Source of the DNA: Chitinophaga sp.
GTDB taxonomy: Bacteria > Bacteroidota > Bacteroidia > Chitinophagales > Chitinophagaceae
DNA: 64,000 nt
Assembly: GCF_017745275.1 (NCBI RefSeq)
Contig: NZ_JAGHZS010000007.1
Span: forward strand, 767,216 to 831,215
Direction: 5' to 3'
A program made the translations under genes and the position numbers. The notes below the pieces were generated by a model. That model worked only from the letters and a program-made list of their open reading frames with translations. It had not been told where the DNA came from and ran no database searches. Position 1 is the first letter of the stretch; each line of letters begins with the position of its first letter. Below, piece by piece: positions 8,384-15,502 of the stretch.

Positions 8384-8452
8384 ATGAAAGTATCAACTAT
8401 TTCTCGCACGGGAATTAATTTCATCACTGGTAAACAGCAGAAAATATTGTAA
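8384..8452 (+). CDS. Possible 22-residue leader ORF
   Basis: ATG at 8384 opens a frame of 22 codons (MKVSTISRTGINFITGKQQK..) whose TAA stop overlaps the DUF983 start codon as TAATG. It starts at almost exactly the predicted transcription start. Translational coupling of the next gene is possible, but the frame may equally be a plain untranslated leader. No composition or homology supports it. Confidence 0.25.
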   Translation: MKVSTISRTGINFITGKQQKIL

Positions 8453-8862
8453 TGAAGTCATCCAACTTTATCAGTGCCATTTTAGAAAATAAATGCCCCC
8501 GTTGCAGAAAGGGCAAACTATTCAAAAATGACAATCCATACCGGCTACAAAAAGTACTGGACATGCATGATAACTGCCCCGTATGCGATCAACGGACAGA
8601 ACTTGAAATAGGATTCTGGTATGGAACAGGATACGTGAGTTATGTACTGGCGGTTATGTTCTCCGTATTTAACCTGGGATGGTACTGGTTGTTTTTTGGT
8701 ATCACCTGGAGAGATAACAGCATATTTTACTGGCTAATTGTGAATGGGATCATACTGACCCTCTCTATGCCGTTGCTGATGCGGTTATCCCGGACACTAT
8801 ACCTCACGTTTTATATAGGTCATGATCCCGAAGCGGAGAACAGGAAAAAAGAAAAAATATAA
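8452..8862 (+). CDS. DUF983 zinc-ribbon membrane protein
   Basis: 136 residues. Two CxxC motifs (CPRCRKGKLF and CPVCDQRTEL) form a zinc-ribbon-like head, followed by two hydrophobic segments at about 65-90 and 96-115 and a charged tail. This is the arrangement of DUF983 proteins, small inner-membrane proteins often found near respiratory genes. The biochemical role is unknown. The promoter has an FNR-like box, suggesting induction under low oxygen or nitrosative conditions, which would fit a respiratory link. Confidence 0.82.
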   Translation: MKSSNFISAILENKCPRCRKGKLFKNDNPYRLQKVLDMHDNCPVCDQRTELEIGFWYGTGYVSYVLAVMFSVFNLGWYWLFFGITWRDNSIFYWLIVNGIILTLSMPLLMRLSRTLYLTFYIGHDPEAENRKKEKI

Positions 8863-8957
8863 CGCCAGCCATCGAACATGTGCAAGCGCATACATCGGGA
8901 ACCAACCATTTATTTAATTGTCCTACACCTGTCGCATATTTAAAAGTTAGACCAACG

Positions 8958-8990
8958 AGGTATAGCGTACCAGACGATATCGCTATACCT
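8958..8990. repeat. 10-bp inverted repeat
   Basis: AGGTATAGCG (8958-8967) is the exact complement of 8981-8990, loop 13 bases. It lies in the 180-base gap between convergent genes, ahead of a second hairpin. It may be a first terminator for the DUF983 transcript. Confidence 0.45.
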
Positions 8991-9008
8991 GATCTCATCG
9001 AAAAAAAG

Positions 9009-9030
9009 AAGGAGTACGTCTGTACTCCTT
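9009..9030. terminator. Bidirectional terminator
   Basis: AAGGAGTAC (9009-9017) pairs with GTACTCCTT (9022-9030) around a 4-base loop, with an A run before and a T-rich stretch after. It separates the convergent DUF983 and methyltransferase genes. Confidence 0.75.
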
Positions 9031-9043
9031 AATTTTATGATGC

Positions 9044-9661
9044 TTATAACTTAATCCAGCACTTCAGCAGGTGATCTATAGCGCTATCTACCAACTGGTA
9101 CCCGCGCGGTGCCTCTTCTTCGGCGCAATGATAAGTAACGAGCCGTGTTCCGGCTGGCATTCTTTCCAACTGGAAATGCAGGTACCTGTTATATTGATGG
9201 TACAGGGCCCTTGAGTAAGTAAGCTTATCATCTATTTTATAAGTGCCGGGAAGATTTTCATAAAAGGAATTGAAGAAATAAAAATGGTCATATTTCCTGA
9301 AATCCACTTCCAGTAAGTTACCCAGCATATAAGTAACATTGTTAAGCCCTACCATCTCCTGCGCAATAGTGGCATAGCGCACCAGGTCATAGCGTTGCTC
9401 AATGCCATAAAAAAATGCGTCGGGGTTGAAATAAGCCCCGCCTATGCAAAACTTACCCGCGCCACTGCCAATGTCTAATATTTTAGCGCCGGGCGTTGCG
9501 GCGAGGAATCCGGCAGCTTTCTGCACCACTTTCAGCGGAGTCCAGTGCTTTCCTGCCAGTGCCTGTATATAAAGGGGGTAAAGACGATGAAAGTTATCAT
9601 CTGACTCAAACCACTTATCCAAATGTCCGCGCAAGGGATTGGATGGCGATGTTAGTGACAT
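9044..9661 (-). CDS. Class I SAM-dependent methyltransferase (paralogue 1)
   Basis: About 206 residues from the ATG at 9661; an in-frame ATG at 9736 would add 25 residues of weak character. Motif I is KILDIGSGAGKFCI, followed by the acidic strand end FYGIEQRYDL and motif IV-like HFYFFNSFYENL. The NSFYE segment is where many nucleic-acid or protein methyltransferases carry NPPY or similar. The fold is therefore clear but the substrate is not. It is paralogous to the gene at 10570-11220, and the two flank a Crp-type regulator. Confidence 0.78.
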   Translation of the reverse strand: MSLTSPSNPLRGHLDKWFESDDNFHRLYPLYIQALAGKHWTPLKVVQKAAGFLAATPGAKILDIGSGAGKFCIGGAYFNPDAFFYGIEQRYDLVRYATIAQEMVGLNNVTYMLGNLLEVDFRKYDHFYFFNSFYENLPGTYKIDDKLTYSRALYHQYNRYLHFQLERMPAGTRLVTYHCAEEEAPRGYQLVDSAIDHLLKCWIKL

Positions 9662-9772
9662 AAATGATCGCAGAATTTGTGATATATAATTAACCTGGTA
9701 AATAGCTACCAGACCTGGCTGCAAGGTATTTATCATTCTATCTCAGCGCGGTAAACTTTATCACCTGAAAAA

Positions 9773-9806
9773 GTGAATTTTATCAATTTTAAAAATGTTA
9801 ATTTTG
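9773..9806 (+). promoter_or_regulatory. Weaker FNR-like box before second Crp gene
   Basis: GTGAATTTTATCAA (9773-9786) matches the FNR palindrome in 8 of 10 positions. TAATTTTG at 9799-9806 resembles a -7 element, but its G is only 26.5 bases from the box centre and 7 bases from the start codon. This is about one helical turn closer than in the other sites. TCAC-N8-GTGA at 9761-9776 is a second inverted repeat. Autoregulation is possible. Confidence 0.35.
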
Positions 9807-9812
9807 TGCGCT

Positions 9813-10520
9813 ATGAGTATCAAGGGTATATTTCCAATAGATAAATGGGATTCCAAAAGTGAATCCATCCTTGCTGACTTACCGAATGATGTTTATGAGC
9901 TGCTGGTAGCTCATAAGAGTGAGCAGATATATAAAAAGAACGAGATGCTCTTTAGAGAAGGCGCCTATCCATCCGGGATATTTTATATTACGAAGGGAAA
10001 GGTAAAGAAATATAAAGTCGATAATGAAGGCAAAGAGCAGATCATTTATTTAGCGAATACCGGGCAACTCCTTGGATATCACGCGGTGTTATCAGAAGAC
10101 AGGTATCCTGATTCAGCGGCTGTGCTGGAAGAAAGCACTATCGCATTTATTCCCAAAGAAGATTTTCTGAAAGCACTGGATTACTCTCCACTGCTGAACA
10201 ACCGGCTACTGAAAACTTTAAGCCATGAATTTGCGGTGCTGGCCAATAGTGTGACCATGTTTGCACAAAAGACCGTAAGAGAAAGACTGGCGCTGCAGTT
10301 GATCCTTATACGGGAAAAATATAAGGAAAATCATGTTGATGGCATGCCTATCGCTATCAATATCAGTCGCGAAGATTTAGCCAGCCTGGTGGGAACAGCC
10401 AGGGAAAATATTGTAAGAGTACTGACAGAATTTAAAGAAGATAATATCCTGGAAACAAAAGGCAGGAAAATTATGATAAACGACGTCAGCAAATTGATTA
10501 AAATAGCCAACTACAAATAA
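9813..10520 (+). CDS. Crp/Fnr-family transcriptional regulator (paralogue 2)
   Basis: About 235 residues from the ATG at 9813, chosen because MSIKGIFPIDKW aligns with MSLAGLFPISKW of the paralogue at 7567-8289; the longer frame from 9795 has no support. Domains are the cNMP-like beta-roll and a winged helix with recognition helix VGTARENIVRVLTEF. The R-E-x(3)-R pattern resembles the DNA-reading residues of Crp, so binding to GTGA half-sites is conceivable. No N-terminal cysteine cluster is present. It lies between the two methyltransferase genes. Confidence 0.88.
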   Translation: MSIKGIFPIDKWDSKSESILADLPNDVYELLVAHKSEQIYKKNEMLFREGAYPSGIFYITKGKVKKYKVDNEGKEQIIYLANTGQLLGYHAVLSEDRYPDSAAVLEESTIAFIPKEDFLKALDYSPLLNNRLLKTLSHEFAVLANSVTMFAQKTVRERLALQLILIREKYKENHVDGMPIAINISREDLASLVGTARENIVRVLTEFKEDNILETKGRKIMINDVSKLIKIANYK

Positions 10521-10569
10521 CGCTACCGGCTAAACGAACCTGGGACTTTGCGATACCCTGCCCGTTTAA

Positions 10570-11220
10570 TTACCGCTTTACCCACATCTTTAAAAGCAGG
10601 TCTACTGTTGCATCAACTACCTGGTAACTGGGTGGTATTTCATCTTCCAGGCTGTGAAACGTTACCAACCTGGTGCCACTCGGTTTACTTTCCAGCCCTT
10701 TGAACATATAACGTGAATAGTAATTATACAAACTGGTAGAGTATTCCATTTCCTTGTCAATCTGCCCTTCGTCGACCAGGTTCTCAAAAAAAGAATTGTA
10801 AAAATAGAAGTGATCAAAGTCTGCAAAGTCTATCTGCGTAAAATTACCACAAATAAATTCCACATTCGGGGCGGTTGTCAAGGCTTTGGCGGCCTGCGCA
10901 TAATGATATAACTCCTTACGTTGCTCTACACCATAAAAGGTAGCATCCGGAAACTGATGTCCTCCAATAAGACAAAATTTGCCAACACCACTGCCAATAT
11001 CAAGAATTCTCCTGCCCGACCCTGATGCCAGGAACCTGGCCGACTTCTTTGCAACCTCCATGGGCGTCCAGTGCCGTTTGGACAATTGCTGTATTCTTTC
11101 CGGATACAGCCAATCAAATGCCGCATCATTCACATACCACATTGTATTAGACGTAATATTCTCCATGCTGTTATCGGCTGTTTTGCGCTTAAGAAACTTA
11201 CCCACTTGTAATTGAATCAT
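10570..11220 (-). CDS. Class I SAM-dependent methyltransferase (paralogue 2)
   Basis: About 216 residues from the ATG at 11220; the ATG at 11166 would give a leader of about 60 bases and is also plausible. The GTG-started longer frame reads through the promoter and is rejected. Motif I is RILDIGSGVGKFCLIGG, followed by FYGVEQRKEL and HFYFYNSFFENL. It is similar over its full length to the gene at 9044-9661. The FNR-like box in front suggests control by one of the neighbouring Crp/Fnr regulators. The substrate is unknown. Confidence 0.78.
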   Translation of the reverse strand: MIQLQVGKFLKRKTADNSMENITSNTMWYVNDAAFDWLYPERIQQLSKRHWTPMEVAKKSARFLASGSGRRILDIGSGVGKFCLIGGHQFPDATFYGVEQRKELYHYAQAAKALTTAPNVEFICGNFTQIDFADFDHFYFYNSFFENLVDEGQIDKEMEYSTSLYNYYSRYMFKGLESKPSGTRLVTFHSLEDEIPPSYQVVDATVDLLLKMWVKR

Positions 11221-11232
11221 TATTGCAGGAAG

Positions 11233-11276
11233 CAAATTTACCAGAAGCCCGCTTTCATTTCGTTGATACTTTTCAA
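11233..11276 (-). promoter_or_regulatory. FNR-like box plus -7 element, methyltransferase promoter
   Basis: Read on the reverse strand, TTGAAAAGTATCAA occupies 11276-11263 and TAAATTTG occupies 11240-11233. The distance from box centre to the last G is 36.5 bases, the same as at the DUF983 promoter. Sequence upstream of the box (to about 11305) is also nearly identical to that at 8308-8335, so the two promoters appear to be duplicated copies. Confidence 0.65.
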
Positions 11277-11555
11277 TTAAAAAATTGCAAAAAGTCACTT
11301 TTTATTTAGCAGGCGTTAACATAACAGCAGTAGCGCTCATTGCTGCTTTCTGTAGCCATCCGTAAGAGAAGCCCCTACGTTGTGAGCTGGAGTGAGGTAA
11401 ATAATTTTGCGTAAACAGGTTACATCCCATATCAGTTCTATCCGTTTTTCATTTTGAAATCTTACTTATCTTTCACACCTTTACCACAAAATAAAATTTG
11501 GAAACCAGCTCTTACTAAGTCCCTTTCACCTCAACAATCACTTACCTCACAATAT

Positions 11556-12563
11556 ATGCTTATGCGCAACCCGATTTTCATGCTGCTGCTGTTGCTGATT
11601 TGCAACGCGGCAGAATCGCAAACTGTTCCACCGGGTATGAATGGTGTACCGGCCTGGTTCTCGGCCTGGGATTTTGTTTGCCAAAACAAATTCGGCTCAT
11701 CTCCCACTATCCCAACGATTTTCCTGTACGATGACTCCTCCTATTATACTACCGCTCCCCTTGGTCCTACCGACCAGCATTTCACGGCACCCGGTCCCGG
11801 AGGGAGATCGATGACATGGTATACCGGCGCGCACAATGGCACTTTGCGCATCCCTGATGGTCAATCGGTTCCGCTGGGTCTTATGTCATTCGCAGCGTCG
11901 GATTCAGCAGGCCATCCGTTCTTCGTAATGGCTACCCCCGGCTTCTGGAAAAACGCCGGTGTACAGAGTAAGGAACTAGGGCTGGAAAAACTCATTACTG
12001 CCGTATTCCTGCACGAGTTCGCGCATACCCGCCAACAACAGGGAATGGGCGCTACGGTAACTGCTATCGAGCAAAAACATCCTTTCCATGATCCCCCACT
12101 TTCAGATGATATCGTGCAACATCTTTTTTCAAAAGACAGTATGTATGTGAAGATATGGAAAGACGAAACGGACCTGTTCTACCAGGCAGCATTTCAACCG
12201 GATATGCGTACCGCTAAAAAATTGACCTGCGATGCACTCCGGCTGCTTCGTGAGCGGCAAAACCGCTATTTCACAGGCGACAAAGAGATCTTACGGCAGC
12301 TGGATGATATTTTTCTGACCATGGAAGGATTAGGACAATTTTCCGGTTTCTACTGGCTGCAACATCCGTCCGGCGCAGGATTCACCTATGCTACAGCGGT
12401 GGAAGGAATGCGGCGTAAACGAAATCAATGGTCGCAGGAAGAAGGACTGGCCATGTTTCTTGTCCTCGACAAAATGGGGTTAAAAAATTGGGAACAGGAT
12501 GTATTTTCCAATCGTCCCAAAACGATTGTGCAACAGTTGCACACAGCCTGTGGCTGTAGGTAA
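11556..12563 (+). CDS. Exported HExxH metallopeptidase-like protein
   Basis: About 335 residues from the ATG at 11556, where a signal peptide begins (LMRNPIFMLLLLLICNAAESQ). The central motif VFLHEFAHTRQQ is a zinc-binding HExxH. A possible third ligand is the glutamate in WKDETDLFYQAAF, about 50 residues later. The C-terminal part is helical and ends with two cysteines (HTACGCR). The protein probably works in the periplasm or outside the cell. I cannot assign a MEROPS family. It is separated from the four-gene operon that follows by 385 bases and may be unrelated to it. Confidence 0.65.
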   Translation: MLMRNPIFMLLLLLICNAAESQTVPPGMNGVPAWFSAWDFVCQNKFGSSPTIPTIFLYDDSSYYTTAPLGPTDQHFTAPGPGGRSMTWYTGAHNGTLRIPDGQSVPLGLMSFAASDSAGHPFFVMATPGFWKNAGVQSKELGLEKLITAVFLHEFAHTRQQQGMGATVTAIEQKHPFHDPPLSDDIVQHLFSKDSMYVKIWKDETDLFYQAAFQPDMRTAKKLTCDALRLLRERQNRYFTGDKEILRQLDDIFLTMEGLGQFSGFYWLQHPSGAGFTYATAVEGMRRKRNQWSQEEGLAMFLVLDKMGLKNWEQDVFSNRPKTIVQQLHTACGCR

Positions 12564-12948
12564 TGAATATCCGGGGACGCTTCAGAAAGTAATTTGGGAG
12601 TGTCCCCCCTTAATACCACACCTGCAAAGAGATGGCGTTATCAGCGATAAAAACAAGATGAAATAAATTTTTATTTTCGTCGGCCATATATTATATTTAT
12701 CGTGAGGTTCTACCTGAACACCTGGTGGAGGCGGAAATACAACCAGCATTCAAAGTAACATCCCAAACTGTATTACTTATGTATTCCCCAAAATAGCATT
12801 TCACTTTTAGTTAATGTCGACGGGCGCATGTTACAATTGTTGAGATCAATCTCTATGCAGAGTACCCCGATAGAATAAACTGTTGACATTTACGGATAAA
12901 TAATATTAATCCCTCAATACTTCCGCTCCGGGCGGTAAATGATGACGT
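12564..12948. other. Intergenic stretch before the four-gene operon
   Basis: Near the left end GGGGAC and GTCCCC about 30 bases apart could form a weak terminator for the HExxH gene. The rest is AT-rich. A TTGACA-like hexamer lies in the last 80 bases before the start of the membrane-protein gene, and I see no clear TAnnTTTG element. The operon promoter is presumably here but cannot be pinpointed. Confidence 0.3.
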
Positions 12949-14391
12949 ATGTTTGACTATAGCGTATTAAACGTTTTCATTGGACTGGTTTTCATTTTTT
13001 TACTGTATAGCCTTTTTGCATCTGCTGTACAGGAATCCCTGGCTACACTGATACAGCGAAGGGCCAATACCTTGTACCAGGGTATCAGTTCAATGTTATC
13101 CAACACCCCTATCCGGAGCCTTCCTTTCTGGGCAGTGATCCTGGAGCAACTGGGCCTTTTCCGTCTCTATAAATTTCTTAAAAAGACGGCCCGTTTGGTG
13201 ATGGCAACCAACAAGAAAAAAAACGTTGAAAAGACCGATACAACGCGGGAAGCAGTATCCATAAAAAAAGCGGAAATACCACCACCCAAGGTTGTAGATA
13301 TGCCGGCGCCGCCAGCAGGTACCGCACTACTGGCCGTTACCCCTACCGCACCTTTGACAGAGAAACTCGAACAAAGAAGCCAGGTAGAAGACATCAAAAA
13401 AAACACCTCCAGGATTCGGCTGTTCGATCTTTTCTATGAACATCCTATTATTAAAAACTATGGGCAGAACGACTATTTTAACAGACCTTCTTATCTGCTC
13501 GACAAAAATTTTTCCACGGTACTCATAGAGGTGATCAAAAACCTCGATGCTGCCAATAAAGGAAAGACGGCGACCTTCTCCATGGTACGTAACAGCCTGG
13601 AGACGCAAAAAACGAACATCGACCAGGAAGTATATGATATCCTGAATCACCATTTCAACGAAGCCGCAGGCGACCTCGATGCGTTCAAGTTCAGGCTGGA
13701 AAAATGGTATAATGACAGCATGGACCGCGTGAGTGGCTGGTATAAAAGAAACACGTCTTTTATATTGTTTGGCATTGGCCTGGTGCTGGCATTTGTATTA
13801 AACATCGATACCATCGAGATCTCTACTTATCTCTCTGCCAACAAAGCAGTTGCCGCAAAAGTGGCCGACATGGGCGTGGCTGCCGCCGGAAATCCCGCCA
13901 ATAAAGGAGATAGCGGCATCACCAAAGCACTACTCCAGGAAATAAATAAGAACAAAGATAGTGTAAACACCCTCCTTGGATTAGGCTGGGGCGACCATGG
14001 CAGGAAAGATACCGCCTTCATCCACCGGCTGCAGGCCGACAAACCCGGTGGCCTGAAACGCGCATTAAATGCCGCGGTAAATTGGTGCTGGAAAGGTGCT
14101 TACCTGTTTCCGAAAGAAGAAGTATATAATGAAATGCAGCAGGCAACCGATAGTATACCTCCCAAAGTACTGGCCGATCATTCCAGCTATATTGCGCGGA
14201 AGTATATCTGGTATAAAACCACCACCAAAAAATTCTTTGGCTTCTTTATAACTGCCATCGCTATCACCATGGGGGCGCCATTCTGGTTTGATCTGTTGGG
14301 AAAACTTGTAGGACTGAGAAATGCAGGAAAGGCGCTGAACACCACGAACGTTCCACAACCAACTAATCTTAATACTGACCTTGACGGATAA
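12949..14391 (+). CDS. Conserved membrane protein, first gene of four-gene operon
   Basis: 480 residues. An N-terminal membrane segment (residues about 5-27) is followed by SAVQESLATLIQRRANTL. There is a Pro/Ala-rich linker at about 105-140, then a soluble helical domain. The stretch EKWYNDSMDRVSGWYKRNTS leads into a second membrane segment at about 270-288. A final hydrophobic segment near 429-450 carries the striking GAPFWFDLLGKLVGLR. From memory, proteins with this start, the RVSGWYKR stretch and the GAPFWFDLL end are widespread but uncharacterised. It sits 6 bases ahead of the protease gene, so the two are co-expressed. Confidence 0.7.
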   Translation: MFDYSVLNVFIGLVFIFLLYSLFASAVQESLATLIQRRANTLYQGISSMLSNTPIRSLPFWAVILEQLGLFRLYKFLKKTARLVMATNKKKNVEKTDTTREAVSIKKAEIPPPKVVDMPAPPAGTALLAVTPTAPLTEKLEQRSQVEDIKKNTSRIRLFDLFYEHPIIKNYGQNDYFNRPSYLLDKNFSTVLIEVIKNLDAANKGKTATFSMVRNSLETQKTNIDQEVYDILNHHFNEAAGDLDAFKFRLEKWYNDSMDRVSGWYKRNTSFILFGIGLVLAFVLNIDTIEISTYLSANKAVAAKVADMGVAAAGNPANKGDSGITKALLQEINKNKDSVNTLLGLGWGDHGRKDTAFIHRLQADKPGGLKRALNAAVNWCWKGAYLFPKEEVYNEMQQATDSIPPKVLADHSSYIARKYIWYKTTTKKFFGFFITAIAITMGAPFWFDLLGKLVGLRNAGKALNTTNVPQPTNLNTDLDG

Positions 14392-14397
14392 ACGACT

Positions 14398-15498
14398 ATG
14401 ATAAACGTAAAAGTCACCTTACCACTCCGCGTGCGTAAAGGCCCTGGAAAAAGTTATGACGTGGTTGCCAATGTGTATCCCAGCGGGCAGGTTATTACTA
14501 TGGATGGCATAGAAGAAGGAGAAGATCTGAAAGGCATCAACAAATGGTATTACCGATTTAACGACAAGCAGGAGAAGCAGTCCTACTGGGCTGGTCGCCT
14601 GACTGAAACTGCTGGTACATTGCCCTGGGGTATCGCTGCTTTGAAGGTTGCCGATATCTGGAATGGATTAAACGAATTTGGACAACGGGCCAAAGTAGCC
14701 GTATTGGATACCGGCTTCAATATCGCCAACACAGATATCAGCAGTGGCGTAAAAGCTTACCAGTCGTTTTTAATTGACCATCCCGAGCAATCTACGCTAA
14801 ACGACATGAACGATGAATTTGGACATGGTTCCCTTTGTGCATCTTTGATTGGTAGCCGCAACAAGCTGGCTACTGTAGGATATGCGCCTGAATGCGAATT
14901 ATATATCGCCAAAATATCTGCCAGAGGTACCGCCAGTTATCCGGATATCATAAAAGGTATCCGCTGGGCGATAGAGAAGGAAGTAGATATTATTTCAGTT
15001 AGTTACGGTGGCTTTAAGCAGGACAATGACTTAAATACCATCGTTGCAGAGGCGGTAAATAAAGGCATTGTGGTAGTGGCATCCATTGGCGACGACTTTA
15101 CATTCAGCAATCTCGTGGATGGGAAATTTCCCGCGCTATGCCCGGAGTCCATAGCGGTAGGTGCTACTGACCCGGATAATAAGCTGGCAAAAATCTCTTT
15201 TCTTCATCAAAAAACGGAGATCTATGCCCCCGGGGAAAAGATCCTGGCGTATACACTCAACCTTACCCCTGACGATTGCCACGATACGGCACCAGAGAAC
15301 TGTGAGGGTACATCACAATCTGCCGCCATTGTTGCAGGTATCTGCGCATTGATTATTTCCAGGCACAAGGCGCTGAACAAATCTTTTACTGCAAGTGATA
15401 TCAAGCAATTAATAACCACCTTGTTTGACCCCGTACAGGAATCAGCAGGTCTTAAACTAATCAGTCCCTCTAAAATATTTGCGACCCTTAAAACCTAA
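14398..15498 (+). CDS. SH3-like / subtilisin (S8) serine protease, no signal peptide
   Basis: 366 residues. Residues 1-72 look like a bacterial SH3 domain (LPLRVRKGPGKSYDVVANV, SYWAGRL). Residues about 80-365 are a subtilase with the full triad: Asp104 in VAVLDTG, His143 in FGHGSLCA, Ser306 in CEGTSQSAA. The oxyanion position, normally Asn in GN, is Asp232 in ASIGDDF. There is no signal peptide and no propeptide region, so a cytoplasmic protease is likely. The gene is in the middle of a tight operon (6 and 4 base gaps). Its substrate may be one of the other operon products. Confidence 0.85.
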   Translation: MINVKVTLPLRVRKGPGKSYDVVANVYPSGQVITMDGIEEGEDLKGINKWYYRFNDKQEKQSYWAGRLTETAGTLPWGIAALKVADIWNGLNEFGQRAKVAVLDTGFNIANTDISSGVKAYQSFLIDHPEQSTLNDMNDEFGHGSLCASLIGSRNKLATVGYAPECELYIAKISARGTASYPDIIKGIRWAIEKEVDIISVSYGGFKQDNDLNTIVAEAVNKGIVVVASIGDDFTFSNLVDGKFPALCPESIAVGATDPDNKLAKISFLHQKTEIYAPGEKILAYTLNLTPDDCHDTAPENCEGTSQSAAIVAGICALIISRHKALNKSFTASDIKQLITTLFDPVQESAGLKLISPSKIFATLKT

Positions 15499-15502
15499 TG
15501 AA

